NCBI GenBank assembly: GCA_037176845.1 | Contig: JAYKXP010000169.1 | Coordinates: 18,501 to 82,500, forward strand | Direction: 5' to 3' | Length of the DNA stretch: 64,000 bases | Source: Paramarasmius palmivorus | Taxonomy: Eukaryota; Basidiomycota; Agaricomycetes; Agaricales; Marasmiaceae | In this document: positions 47,658 to 59,486 of the stretch, in pieces | Layout of the letters: each line of letters begins with the position of its first letter | Numbering within the stretch: position 1 is the first letter of the stretch | Notes under the pieces: generated by a model | What the model saw: only the letters and a program-made list of their open reading frames with translations | Told to the model about the DNA's origin: nothing | The model's database searches: none | Program-made: the position numbers and the translations under genes

Positions 47658-48833
47658 TACTTTTGCAAGTCAGGAGCCATGGCAATATTTTCTCTCCAAT
47701 TGCAAAGCTTGTGTGAGTTTGTGGGGGAGCACTGGGACTGAAACACAGACAAGTTATCTTCTGAGAGATCTTGAGGCTGGGCTCCACAGCCTACAGAGCA
47801 TGTCAGTGACAACGAATCTGATTTGAATGTTCCAGTTGAAAATGCTTACCTGGTAGCCTTCCATACTTGGCAATGGCTGCATCAAGCATTGCATCAAACT
47901 GAGAGACATCACCTCCAAGTATGTGGTGCAATGCATAGTCCATTCTTTGCAGCTGTTCAGACATTGTGCTCGGGCTATCAAAATAGTGAAGAACCTGGGT
48001 AGTGCTTTGATGTACACGTGGCATTGAGGGTGAAGATATGGCTACCTCAGAGGTTGAGATATCTGAGTTATTGATGGGTGGTGGGGGGAAACACAGTCGT
48101 GCTTTTGGTGAGAAGCTGAATACTCCCAAACGCACATGTGTTTGACACTCCTTGAAATCTATCCCATATCTGTAAGGACCATAGAGTGCCTCCCAATCTT
48201 TTTCATCAATTAGGGTATTCAACATAACTGAAAACTGTCATATTAACAATATGTCAACATCTTTGCTTAAACTTCATCACTGTATATGTAGTATTTATGG
48301 TCATTTGTTCTGTACAAACTCTGTTTTCCTATTTAAATGATGTACTTGTATCTAGAGCAGTAGTCTTGGAATTAATACTTTTACCTCCTAAGCCTACGTT
48401 TGTACGGTTATCTTCAGTGCTCACTGAACCCACTCCATAATCTTTTGCTTGTGGTCCTCTGGAGTGTCCTCAGGTTTGAACGTGTATGATAGGATATGTT
48501 CAGATTCTGTCTCTGACAGGATGGTGGATGCTTTGTTTGGTGACACTGGTGTGTCGGCAGGATTAGGATATTCATCGTTTTTGGGTGAGCAGGCTGGTTG
48601 TGGAATAAACCCAAGTTCAAATGTCTGTATATGGCTGTCAGTTTGCAACTGCAAAGGGGATAGCAAACCAAGTGTAAGGTGCTTACCACAGGCCTGTCTA
48701 TGGCATTTGCATTGACTGAGAGAGAAAACATTGGGGGGATTTGGCTGAGATCCTCAGTGGTTTCTGATGGCAAGAAATGGACATGGATGGCGCCATTAGA
48801 TTGCTTAGAGACAGAGATGGTGGGTGCCAACAT
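47658..48833 (-). pseudogene. Unrecognised spliced gene remnant, truncated by a solo LTR
   Basis: Minus strand. Exon to 48687, intron 48649-48686 (38 bp, GTAAG...CAG), exon 48648-48424 (LQTDSHIQTFELGFIPQPAC ...), an intron-like stretch about 48240-48423 starting GTGAGCACTG, exon 48225-47850 (MLNTLIDEKDWEALYGPYRY ... MLDAAIAKYGRLPG), intron 47791-47849 (59 bp), then exon 47790-47658 (CGAQPQDLSEDNLSVFQSQC ...) that stops at the LTR. Exon A joins exon B, and exon C joins exon D, in frame. The frame across the middle intron cannot be restored. A second decayed copy of part of it is at 11068-11340, so the gene is multi-copy. No domain was recognised. Confidence 0.5.
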
Positions 48834-48961
48834 GGTGAAAGAGTTGAAGGTGATGATTCTCAGACAATGGCATTGTGGAAAGACAAGAGTTGACTGTCAC
48901 CACATGAGACACATTATTGTGAACGGATTTGCATTCCTCAGTACAAACACTAGTTACAGTG

Positions 48962-49478
48962 TGTTACGTCTGTACAACTTGGCCATATCATTTCGTGCGA
49001 ACAGTCTCTAGCTCTCTACACTTTCAACTTTCCCTCGGCCAACATATGTCGGTAATGTGCTTTTCATTTCCGTCTCGTTCCGCTTACACTATTCCATGTT
49101 GGTATAACCTCCACTTTCTTGCTGCACCTTTTTGACACATGTACCACATGGACTACACATGATACCTAAGTGCCTGCATATATCCATAGTATATAAACTA
49201 GATGTATTATACCGAGTAACTCAAGTAGAAAATTAACGTTGTTCTCTGCTACTCTCATCTCTATTATCCTCTTGCTCTACAGCTGAGACACTTGGTCTCT
49301 GCCGTCTCTCTCTCTCTCCATACAAGGCATCTTCCTTGTGCGCTCTCATCCTGCATAGTGCATCAGTGCTGTTGCTGATAGCTTCAGCGATAACTCTCCT
49401 TGCACGGTCTTCCTCTTGTACAATGTTCTGTCCGTTGTTGGCTGTGCTCTCTTGTTCTCCTCCTGCATAGTTCTAACA
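48962..49478 (+). mobile_element. Solo LTR (family LTR-F), TSD CAGTG
   Basis: 517 bp, TGTTACGTCT...GTTCTAACA, between perfect duplications CAGTG (48957-48961 and 49479-49483). It has a TATA-like GTATATAAAC at about 49190 and a CTCTCTCTCT run downstream, as expected for the U3/R part of an LTR. It is the only copy in the window. Confidence 0.88.
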
Positions 49479-49483
49479 CAGTG

Positions 49484-49819
49484 CCAGTAATACTTGTAAG
49501 TACTTATCCCTCATTCCCATCACCATCTTCATCATTCCAGATTGCTTATACTAGAGTGCCATTACAGTCAATAAGCACCCATTTTCCTAAGCCATTGAGA
49601 ACGTCCAACAAGTGCTTCAATGCTGATCACATTCACATAGTGGAGGGCCCCCATCTTGGAGTAGAAGTGAATGTTGAGCCCACTAAGTATTGCTTCTTCT
49701 GGGAACATTTTACATGCACAAATAGTTGCAAAGAAGAACAGCTCAGGACAGGGCTGCATGAATTGGACAGAAAAGATGTGTTCAATCTGGCCATAGTGAG
49801 TTATGTCTTGCCATACTGG
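49484..49819. other. No gene recognised
   Basis: It is open in more than one frame for over 60 codons but without any motif. It continues the sequence split by the solo LTR at 48962. Confidence 0.35.
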
Positions 49820-50434
49820 TGATACACCTGACTTTCAATACCTTTTATTTGAATGCATTATTGCACTTTTATATTCTGTTATGCTATGATTGGGACTCTG
49901 AAGGTCTAGTATGAGCCCTGAATAGCTAGTCAAAGTCAAGGACTTGTCAGACACACTTATATTAGCAGGTATATGGAAACATGGTATGCCTCACATGGGT
50001 ATCTGGCTACTGCTATAGCTTATATTAGTGGTTCTGTCAATGCAGACCCTTTCCTGAAAACTGTAGGGAGCTGTACTATGTTGGTTCACAACTGGTACAC
50101 CATCTGTGCATGGTCTATGACATATCAAGGGGACTATTTGCTTTTAAACACTTTTAATACTTCTTCATGACCAACCAAAGAGATGAGCGGGTTCAAGGGA
50201 ATGATCCAAGTTGATGTAGAAGACGGCTTCATCAGCAGATATGATCTGAGAGCTTATGGAAGGCACTTGCTGAGTCTAGAATTGTTGGCCATAGTTGTTC
50301 CTATTGATTGGACACAGAGGCAAAGCTGTAGAACTGTGACACATGGTTGTCATGGTACAGAGGCTGATATAGAAGATAAACTGCTTATAGAAGTGTTCCT
50401 TGTGGATGTAGAGACTTGTTAAAAGATATGCCAG
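49820..50434 (+). repeat. LTR-A copy, 5' part, cut by Copia-2
   Basis: Very similar to the reverse complement of 63187 down to about 62573, up to ...GATATGCCAG. Exactly there the Copia-2 LTR begins. The rest of the LTR-A copy is not found after Copia-2, so part was deleted. Confidence 0.75.
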
Positions 50435-50786
50435 TGTTAGAATTGTAAAAATGTTTCATTGTTATCTCCATCGCAATTAGTATTTATAACTGTACCATTA
50501 CTATGCTTAGACACGCACCACCTTATGCTTAGAACAAAGCCCCACTCTACACCTATCTGTAGTCCACCTTTACTTGTATATAAGCTTAGTATCATTTACT
50601 GTAAATATCATTGTCTCTTGCTCTTGTCCTGCAACAGTACTGTTAAACACAGTCCCAAGCATTTCACAAGTCTTTTGATCATCACCTGTACAGACCTAGT
50701 TGATTCACTTAGGTGTTGATCACAGTCCGCTTGATCTGACATCAAGTGTTGCACTTTACCTTGTTTAGAGATTATTGCTGCTAACA
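50435..50786 (+). repeat. Copia-2 5' LTR
   Basis: 352 bp, TGTTAGAATTG...TGCTGCTAACA. The second half is clearly homologous to the solo LTR 60236-60646 (ATATCATTGTCTCTTGCT, GATTCACTTAGGTGT, CAAGTGTT). TATA-like TATATAAGC near 50577. The left flank has no partner duplication because the 3' end of the element is lost. Confidence 0.85.
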
Positions 50787-50800
50787 GGTTATGGGCCCCA
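50787..50800 (+). promoter_or_regulatory. Copia-2 primer-binding site (half-tRNA iMet type)
   Basis: GGTTATGGGCCCCA directly follows the LTR end CTAACA. It shares its first 12 bases and 13 of 14 in all with Copia-1, which fixes both the LTR end and the element family. Confidence 0.85.
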
Positions 50801-50814
50801 GTCTATAAACTTGC

Positions 50815-52735
50815 ATGTCAACATCAGCATCCGAACATAAACCAGAAGAAGCAGGACCTAGTGGAGCTAGACTGATAACACCACCTATCACCACACCGCC
50901 AGGCAGAACACAATCATCCAAAGAAGAATCAGAGTTAGCGTGCAATGAACAAGGACACATGTTTGACAGTTTTACAGATCGTGTAAAGAAAGAAGGGACA
51001 AAAGGAGTGTGGCAACAGTGTGCAACTCAACCGTGTCCAAACAGATACACAAGAGCCAAAGGAAACAAACCAGAAACATTCTTCAGAACAACTGAAGAAA
51101 ACAAAGAAGCTAGACTTGCTGCAAAGACAAGCATCACAGTAGACGAAATTGAAACAGAATCAGACAAAGAAGAAGAAATGGCAGACACACAGGAAGCGAA
51201 TGCCAAGAAACCCATTGAAAAGGCCTTTGCCAACATTCCCATGTTGGAAACAGAGGGCACAAAGCAGAATTGGACCATATGGAAACTCAGGGTACAGAAG
51301 GCAGTAGCATCAGTAGGGTGTGGAGAACTCTTGAAGACAGAAACAACTTCACCAGATGATGATACGTTGCAAAATAACATCATTGGAAAGATACCAGATG
51401 CTGTTTTACTTCGCCACAAAGATGCCAAAACTGCAGCGGAGTTATGGAAAGGATTAATTGGGGACTTCAATAGAAAGAATGCTTTGGTTGAAGCATATCT
51501 ATATCAATCACTTCATTCCCTTATATGTCATGACATCGCCAAAGTGGATGAACATCTGGACAAACTTCTGGACTTCAGAAACATGATCACAAACAAAGGA
51601 GGAAGCATTACAGATGCACAATTTGTCAACACAATAGTTTCTTCACTTCCAGATAAACTACACACCATCACAGCAATTCTTTCACTTGTTCCAGATAAAA
51701 ACAAAGATGTTAAAGTGGATGAAGTCATTGCAATAATCAGCACAGAAGCCCAAGGAATGGTTCTCCAAAAACAATGCGACCAAGCTCACCAAGCCTCCAA
51801 TTTCTGAGGCAGAGGTTGTGGAGGAGGAACTGGTGGCAGTGGTCGCAGGAACACTGATGGTAGCATCACTTGCTACAAATGCCAGCAGAAGGGGCATATT
51901 GCTCGCAACTGCACTAACCAAACCACTGCAGAAGTGACAGGCTCAGGCACTACTTCTGAAACTGCAGCTTTCGCCAGACTCAAACACTTAGATTGGCAAA
52001 GAGACGCCGGTACTTGGGCAGTCTCCATTTCCCCCACAAATCCCTTTCCTCACATCAATATCAATGAAAATTGTTGGGCTGGTTTAGAAGACGGCGCAAA
52101 CCAACCTCCAACCCAAGATCCTCTCCCTTCTGATACCATGCCTTCAGTTTCTCCAGAAGATCTCTGGATGTCATCCAACAGCAACCACCTTCCCCACATA
52201 AATCTATAATGTGATTGCTTCACATGCCACACACCAAAGTATGGAGATCGCAAACCTGTTGGGGTTATCAGGGTACAATTTGATGACGGCATTGACAATG
52301 ACAATGACGATTTCACCGAATTCCATTGCTGTCAGAGGTGCTACAGGTCAGCCAACAAGACCTTAATGGGAGGACAAGTTCTGGCCAGATGGCTGTACAA
52401 GGAAGAACAGACAACAGAACAGGCCAGGGATGCCCCAGCTGTTCCTTATCAAGCTCAGATGGAAGAGCACTCTAATGCCTACATCAAAAGGCTCGTCACT
52501 GACTGGTACGAAGATAAGCAAGTACAGTCACTCCTCAACATTGACGAACCTCTAGCCCCTCTCCCTCCATCAGAATGGGACGACATGCCTGACAACCCAT
52601 GGAACAATACTGAGGCATGGCCCAGCTACGCAGCAACCCCATGGGATGACTCAGCTACTTTCAGACCAGCAGTTCAATGGAAAGAGAGTACGTGAATCAT
52701 GATATGAGGGTGGGAGAGATGACAACAGCGATATA
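50815..52735 (+). pseudogene. gag-pro: Copia-2 Gag with knuckle and Cys modules, three premature stops
   Basis: ATG at 50815, 15 bp after the PBS. One frame continues to 52695 except for stops at 51805 (TGA), 52207 (TAA) and 52693 (TGA). Modules in order: C43-x4-H48 ... W66-x2-C69-x4-CPNR; UBN2 Gag (NWTIWKLRVQKAVASVGCGE, about residues 160-330); CCHC knuckle CYKCQQKGHIARNC (51874-51915); C4-like module CDCFTCHTPKYGDR ... CQRCYRSANKTLMGG (52210-52377). At least two of the stops fit CGA->TGA. The domain order matches Copia-1 although the sequences are quite diverged. Confidence 0.85.
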
Positions 52736-53467
52736 GAGGATGCCATGCCCAGGTGGAGGTTCATACAAACAAAGGACGATAACAATTTAGACATACATGC
52801 ACAAATCGACTGGCCAAACAGAAGCACCGTTATGGCATCTAGAACTGTAGATATAATCGCATCAAGTGGTTCTTCAAAATTCAACTCCATTTACGCTTAT
52901 CTCATGAGTGATCGTTTCGGCAAAACAACTTTATTCAATTCAGAAGCATCCAGACACATGACACCCAACTCCAATCTTCTCCACTCTATAACAGCAACCA
53001 GTGACAACACAATAACGGTGGCAAATGGAGGTACTTTGAGATCAAATAAAACAGGCACATTACACATGGGAAGATTCCACTTGCACAACACCATGCTTGT
53101 ACCACAAATGGAAAACACTATGATCAGCCTCAGAGTCCTTGATGATGAAGGTCACCGCATTGTCATCGAAAATGGACCAATAAGCATCTCCAAAAACGGA
53201 TGCATCATTCACAAAATACCAAAGACCAACGGTCTTTACCAATGGTATGACAACAATCAATATGCAATGTCAGCAAAAATCTGCACTATTTCCCTACAAG
53301 AAGCACATGACATGTTCGGTCACACAAACTATGATTATTTCACCAATTTAATCAAAGCCAAGAAAATCACAGGCTTAGAACTTGATCCCAAAAGAATGGA
53401 GAGACCCACATGTGACACATGTGTAGCTGCAAAAGGAAAAGGCCCAGCAGTCCTAGTGACTTACTAG
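52736..53467 (+). pseudogene. pol: Copia-2 protease and integrase zinc-binding start, truncated
   Basis: It lies in a different frame from Gag. Protease active site FNSEASRHMTP (52934-52966): the Asp codon has become AAT (52937-52939), so it is inactive. The protease fold continues to IPKTNGLYQW. Next comes the GAG-pre-integrase/HHCC stretch (AHDMFGHTNYDYF ... CDTCVAAKGKG, 53306-53443). Homology ends near 53450. Integrase core, RT, RNase H and 3' LTR are missing. This shows that the family once had a Pol, which Copia-1 lacks. Confidence 0.8.
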
Positions 53468-56060
53468 TTACAGTAAAGAGTGCTTTAACATGTTGAAATC
53501 CACCTTTGCAAAAGGTATTTTAAATGCAGTTATACCTCAGATCCCTTGTTTAGGTCTACTTTATCAAAGTAAACACTGGTTTTAGGTACTTCAAGACTGT
53601 ACCAAGGACCTATTTCATCTAAGCCTATTGTTCTAGGTGGCAAGTACAAGTCCTTGTGCTTTAATGTGTATAACCTAGGTGCATCCTCTATTACTAGGGA
53701 AATTTAGACTTGTACAGGTTTCCAAGTCCTAGATCATGTGCCTTTCAGCTGATTTATCTCGTGATCTAGATGCAAAAAGTGCATGTTTCCATGTCATACT
53801 AAAACACGGCACATCACTGTTCTACTCTGGGTCTAAAGAACTGAAATCTCCAATACAATCATCACTGTCCAGTCACCATTCTACCTCTTCTGCTCTCCTT
53901 CTCGTTCTTTTAGCTGAGTCATCCTGAAATTTATCTTCTTCTCTTTTATGCTTTTCCTTAGCATCTGGTTGCCTGTGTGCCTCATCCTGCCCTGTAATAT
54001 ACACTTCTTTTTGAACAGAGAGTGCAGTGACATGGTGTTTTGCAAACTCTGAGTGAATAATGTTTAACTATCCTTGACATTAGTTACATCAACCAGACCA
54101 TCAACCAACAACACACATGTCTCAAAATAGAGTAGAGGTAGACACAGCCTGGGCTCCCTGAGAAATCACACAACCTACACAAGTACCTGTTTCACAGAGG
54201 CAAATTGTGAAGAAAGCTAAAAGAGAGCCCTGTTAAATAGTGAATATCTATGTTGACCATAGAGCAAGTCTCTCACTGCCAATGATTGCAGTCACCATTG
54301 GGCTCTTGGTGTTGTCATGGACAGGTGAATGTTCTAAAAACCTGTCAATCTCCTTGTAGTTGGCAGGACAGTAAGGGCACAGATGCAGCATCATGAGGTT
54401 ATGGTGTAGGTCAAAGGAGAGGCCCGTCAAATCATCAGTGCTAATGACAACCAAAAGACTACTCATAGGCACTGAACAAAACTACTCAATGGTTACTGTG
54501 TTATATAACAAGTCCACCTCTTTATCTTTGACCAGCACGACAGAACTATCATCATGAAAGCACTAATAACAGGAGCATCCACAATCTTTGAAAAAATACT
54601 CAGACTCCTATGGGCACCTGACATTAACCACCTTGCAAGTGTCAACTTGACAATGGCCAACCACATCCAGACATTTCAGACATTCAAACAAGAAACCCTA
54701 TTCATTGAAACCTATTATTCTAAGGCAATCAATTCCGCTATCCAGAGGGCCACATATTCCTCTTTCAACTTAACACTCAGCCAAATTTGGACAGTGAAAA
54801 TCAGTCTCAGCTGTGAAGCAGACCAGGCACGTCATGCTATCAAATGCTTCATAAACCCCATGTTTCCTTATTACCTAGTCTTCATTCATGGACGCACTAT
54901 CAACAAGTTTTAGATCTTGTCATGGCCAGATAATGATGTTCATGTGTTATACTTGTGTCCACATCTGCAACACTTGCAGTGAGAATCGACTCTTGCTTCT
55001 CCAACAGTTTGCAGGAGATGCCCAGGAGTTGGTAGTGGAGAGTGGTAGGCATAATCCCAGTGAGTGGAAGAGCTAAGTCACACTTCTAATAGTTAGGATA
55101 GCAGTCCTCTGTGAGTTCTATAATTATGGAACATTGTGTGGAAAGTTTTTTGGCATGGTGTCATTTAGTCTGGAGCTTCCGAAACTCAATGAGCTAGTGG
55201 TCTCTCATGCACCAGATTCAGCAAGTTGCTATACCATATGGCACAGCAAATCACAGTGTTGAGAGCATATACCAACACAGACACAGAACACAGTAACTCC
55301 TTTTTTGTTTGAAAATGACCATGTAATTAACAGAGTATTTCAGTAGGGGTTCCCTCTATGCCTACAGTGAAACAAGTTCACACTGATCTCTTAGTGATTG
55401 AAAAATTGATTCACCCTGACCCACATTTTTCTCAATATTTCCCCAAGGTTGCTGAGTTTGTGATTAAAGTTCCATGGAAGACTATCATGAAGGCTTTCAT
55501 GGTACTGACTGGGAGAAGGTTGGTTAACAGTTGAATAGGCTTCAAAACAGATGTCATGTGCTCGTAGAGGTAAGGGATCTATCGACAACAGTTTCCATTG
55601 ATGGCATGGTTGCCTGCATTGAATCAAAATTGGTGTTGGGACCAGTGTGATATGTAGGAGATGGTTTGGAGGGGACAAGGGTGGTTAGCTTGAAGGAGAT
55701 GGGTTATGCAGCTCTATGTGTTGCAAGCAGAGAAGATTGCTGGGATGCACCAATTGATGGGTGATCACTTGATGTAGCTAAAGGAATTGTATTTTTATTC
55801 AACGGAAGCAGGTAATTTCAAGTCTTTGTAATTCAATGTGTTAGTAATTCAAGATGATTTCCACATAAAAACTGGCTGCACCCTAGACGAAAACAGTACT
55901 GTCTTTTAGATGGTTGAGTAAAGGCACACCCTCAACTTGCACATTAAAGCTCCAAGTCTAATCCTTGTAGTGTCCAATAGTAACTCATTATTTTCAACTT
56001 TTGATTTTGCATCATGTGAAGGCATGATGATGCTGTATGGCCTGCTAGGCCTCTAGGTAT
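53468..56060. other. Unassigned, decayed
   Basis: Contains worn frames only. One minus-strand piece (54472-54248) has HLCPYCPANYKEIDRFLEHS, a C-x2-C ... H motif of C2H2 type, and could be another telomere-linked-helicase-like N-terminus, but nothing further supports that. 54554-54913 (plus) is open for 119 codons and 55678-55391 (minus) for 95 codons, without known motifs. Confidence 0.3.
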
Positions 56061-56064
56061 CCAC

Positions 56065-56165
56065 AGCTTGATACCTCAGTGGATAGACATGGAGACCATG
56101 ACATTCCTTCACTGAGTCTTGTCCTCCATGAGCCAGGTTCAATCTCCACTCAAGTTATGAAACAA
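56065..56165 (+). repeat. tRNA-derived SINE-like head 1
   Basis: A-box-like TACCTCAGTGGATAGAC (56072-56088) and B-box-like GGTTCAATCTCC (56136-56147), 64 nt apart. No complete cloverleaf. Confidence 0.5.
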
Positions 56166-56509
56166 GTATACTCTGCCTCTAATTATAACCTAAGGTTAGG
56201 ATGCATCACACAAGGGGCATGGATGGACATTAGAGCAAAACACCTGAAAAGTTCTCCTTAACACAATTTACATGAACCAAGAACAGAGTGTAAACATGAT
56301 ACTACACCCCCAGGTTCACATTTGGGTATAGGCCCCAAGTGAGCAAGTGGGAATTGCCATAGCTACTGAAGTGCAAGAATCATGATTCTCATTGGTTATT
56401 CTGCTGTACAGATTGTAAACATGCCAATGCTCCAGTCAATATTGGGCATAACAAAAGATGATGGTTTCTAGATAGCACTTCTTCAGGAATGTCGAATTGT
56501 GTTCACACA

Positions 56510-56590
56510 TCAACATGGCTCAGTGGTTGTGCACTACTTGTGCCCAACTTGCTAGGTAATGGGTTCAAACCCCAATGAGCCAAGGCCAAG
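56510..56590 (+). repeat. tRNA-derived SINE-like head 2
   Basis: A box TGGCTCAGTGGTTGTGC (56516-56532) and B box GGGTTCAAACCCC (56561-56573), 45 nt apart. A T-arm of four pairs (TGGG/CCCA) forms, and TGGCTCA/TGAGCCA are complementary across the unit. A short poly-T run (TTTTTTTT, about 56605) follows, which could terminate Pol III. The best preserved of the three. Confidence 0.6.
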
Positions 56591-56939
56591 GCCACATAAG
56601 AAATTTTTTTTCTCAGATTACTACAAGAAGATCCAGGCTTGGCATTCACTGAAAAACTGCTGTTCCTTTTCAACTGTGACAGGATCTGTCTGCAGTGAAA
56701 GCAACAGAGTCATGTGACTTTTACAAGCACCAATCACAACTGCTTCAGAACTGGCCTTTATTGTCTACAAACTCATGAAAGCTAGGGTCTATGGGATATT
56801 GATACCACCCTCATGAACTGTCATAACATCCATGATAGAATTAAAGTCATGGCCAATAGCAACAATATTGCAGGCCCCTAGGATTATAGAAACCTTAGAC
56901 TCGGATCTGACATATAGTGTGCTTACTACTAAGCATACA

Positions 56940-57045
56940 AGGCTTGGTAGCTTAGTGGACAAAGCGCAGAGATAAATATCCTTCATTGCAAATCCTTTCC
57001 TCTGAGATGTGGGTTTAATCTCCATCCAGCCATGTGACCAAGCTA
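56940..57045 (+). repeat. tRNA-derived SINE-like head 3
   Basis: A-box-like TGGTAGCTTAGTGGACAAAG (from 56946) and B-box-like GGGTTTAATCTCC (57011-57023). It resembles head 1 in the order CTT-A-CT-AGTGGA and in AATCTCCA after the B box. Confidence 0.5.
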
Positions 57046-57947
57046 ATCTGTGCCTAACTTTTACATCACCTTACCTTTGTTTTTCCTGCCAAGGTAGTAC
57101 TTGTGGTAAGGGTTCTATCCATGCTTGAGGAGATCATTCCTTCATTAGTGAAGCCAGTTGCAGATGTAATGGGTGTCTGGCATAGCAAAAATGTCAGAGT
57201 TGCATGACAAGGGGGCAGGTTCACTACCACATGAGGTCATTGGAAATGTTGCCAGATGTGGAGTTGATGTGGAGTATAACAACAGCCATCATCCATGCCT
57301 CCACCACATCCACTATCTTTGTCTACCATGTTTGCCAGCAGCAAAGACTTGTTAAAATCCTTTGGACAACAAGGCTGCCCTTTGAAAGGGCCTTGTACTG
57401 CAAACCCTAAGGAGTCTACTATAAAATGGCAAGTTAAGCAAGCAAAGAAATCACCATGCATCACACTTCCTATCATTGTATAATATACAGCTAAATGAAT
57501 CCCAGCAAACAGTTGTTAGATGCCAAATGCAAAAGAAAGAACACCCAAGAGCATGAACATTACACAGAGAAAAAAGCAGAGAAATTATGATTGCAGGATT
57601 TCAGCTCAACCTATTTTAAGGTACCCAACAAAGAAAATACCAGTCAGGAACATCTATCCTCTACCTGAACGAGCAATTTTCAAGCAAATACACCTATACC
57701 TACTATTACCATTCCACTCATGCTGGCACCTGCTGATAGCCATGCCCCTTCAACAAATGACCCATTTATCACAACCCCTTCCCTCACATCAACTATTGAT
57801 TCATCACTCCCTGCACCCACAACACCACCAGGTCCAAACCCTCCATGTACAAATAAACTTGCCAATAATGAACCTCCAAGAGAAACAGATTGTTTCACAA
57901 AGCAGGTGCATTCTAAGCTATATTGCATATCCTCCCAATTAACCTGT
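57046..57947 (+). other. Unassigned; 140-codon open segment at 57520-57942
   Basis: 57520-57942 is open for 140 codons (MPNAKERTPKSMNITQRKKQ start, basic), and an overlapping frame is Pro/Thr-rich. It is cut immediately afterwards by LTR-A at 57948. Function unknown; it may be a chance frame. Confidence 0.25.
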
Positions 57948-59486
57948 TGATATGCTGATTTTTATAACACTTTAATTTCGAACGCAATATGCATATTTCT
58001 TTATTGTTATGCTATAAAAAGGGTTCTGAAGGACTAGTATGAGCCCTGAATAGCTAGTCATTGTCACTGGTACACAGGACTATGTCTTGCTAGCAGAGAA
58101 CAGTTACATGGTACGCCTCACATTGGGTATCTGGCTGCTGCTATGCATATACTAGGGGTCTGCAATTCACAGACACCTACCCAAAACCTGTAGGGGCTAA
58201 TATAAGGTGGAACATACCTTGTATAAGGTCACCCTGCTACTAGTTGGCATACTCAAGGGACATTTACACTTTATTACTTCTTTGTGACCTACTATAAGAT
58301 AGAAAGGGCTTTGGGGGATCACCACGGCTTGATTGGAAATGACTGATGGCCGGCAGCAGACCTATTGGACTTCATATTCTGAAGTGTTCCTTTGGATCAG
58401 ACACAGAGGCAAAGCTGTTAAAACGGTGGCAACACCTGAAACACTTGGCATGGAAGCAGATACAGTGGATATACCACTTATAGGAAGGTCCCATACAACT
58501 ATGGAGACTTATAAAAGATGTGCCAGGTCTAGATAACAGATGACTGAGCATCACTGGCATGTGGACAGGTCAGAAGCAACTATTATTGGTGGAAAAGTGC
58601 CTTGGCGCAAAGAAAAGAAAATTTTAAACAGGCTAAATGCCAACCTGCAGGCACAGGATTCAACTCCTGAGTCTAAAGATAGATATATTATTTATTAGTC
58701 ATGCATAAACAACTTATATAGACGTTGTGACACTTTGATTTCCCTGATATGTACATTTCTCATCGTATTATCTCTGTTCCATCTCTTTTCTGACTTATAT
58801 TACCTAAAATTCTTGTTTTCACTTCTCGGACAGTATATAAGCTACCTATCATGTAGGAGAGCAGCAGAAGAAGAAGGGAGATGTGCTGCCTGCCCATATC
58901 TATAGATTGTATGTGGCTATCAAACGAATAGACCTCTGATTCAGTTGATCTATTGTTGATCCATGTGTTCAGGATGAGCCCTAGATCTAAAAGTCTAGTT
59001 GAGACCTGTATTGCAGACAAGAGCTTGAGTTGAGTTTGATAGAGACCAAGTGTATTGGCTTGTAATCTGTTGCATCTGGCATTGGTTGTGTTGCATCTTT
59101 TATTAGAGATTGAACCTCGTACTAGATTGTCGGTTAAAGACCTTCTAGAAGCTTTTGACTATTTGTGTTGAGAGCTTTGTGACGTAGAGAGGCCCAGATT
59201 AACTATTGGAGAGTCAGTTGGATTCTTGCTTGCGCACACATCGTTGATTCAGTTCTAGTAAGGACAATCCACTCAAGGCAATATTAGGTTGCACCCAAGA
59301 AAGCTAGCATTAGCCCTTGATGTTGTTTATATAGCTTTTATAAGCCAAACCCACACATACATACTCTATTAAAAGGTGTACCATAACTTGCTCTAGTCTA
59401 CTAGAAGTGTATTATCACTTGAACTATTAGTTTTGTGTGTGATTCTAAGCACAGCAACTCTGATCATGTTGAACCACACTTGCACA
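57948..59486 (+). mobile_element. LTR-A, near full-length solo LTR (1.54 kb)
   Basis: TGATATGCTGA...CACTTGCACA, collinear with the reverse complement of 61496-63187 along its whole length. TATA-like GTATATAAGC at about 58832. No exact target duplication found. It lacks some blocks present in the 61496 copy (for example near 58940). The tRNA-like insert is at about 58635-58705 on the minus strand. Confidence 0.75.

Noticed and set aside
53468..54240. A 3' LTR of Copia-2
   Set aside because: No sequence resembling 50435-50786 occurs after 53450 until the separate solo LTR at 60236, which has its own perfect duplication.
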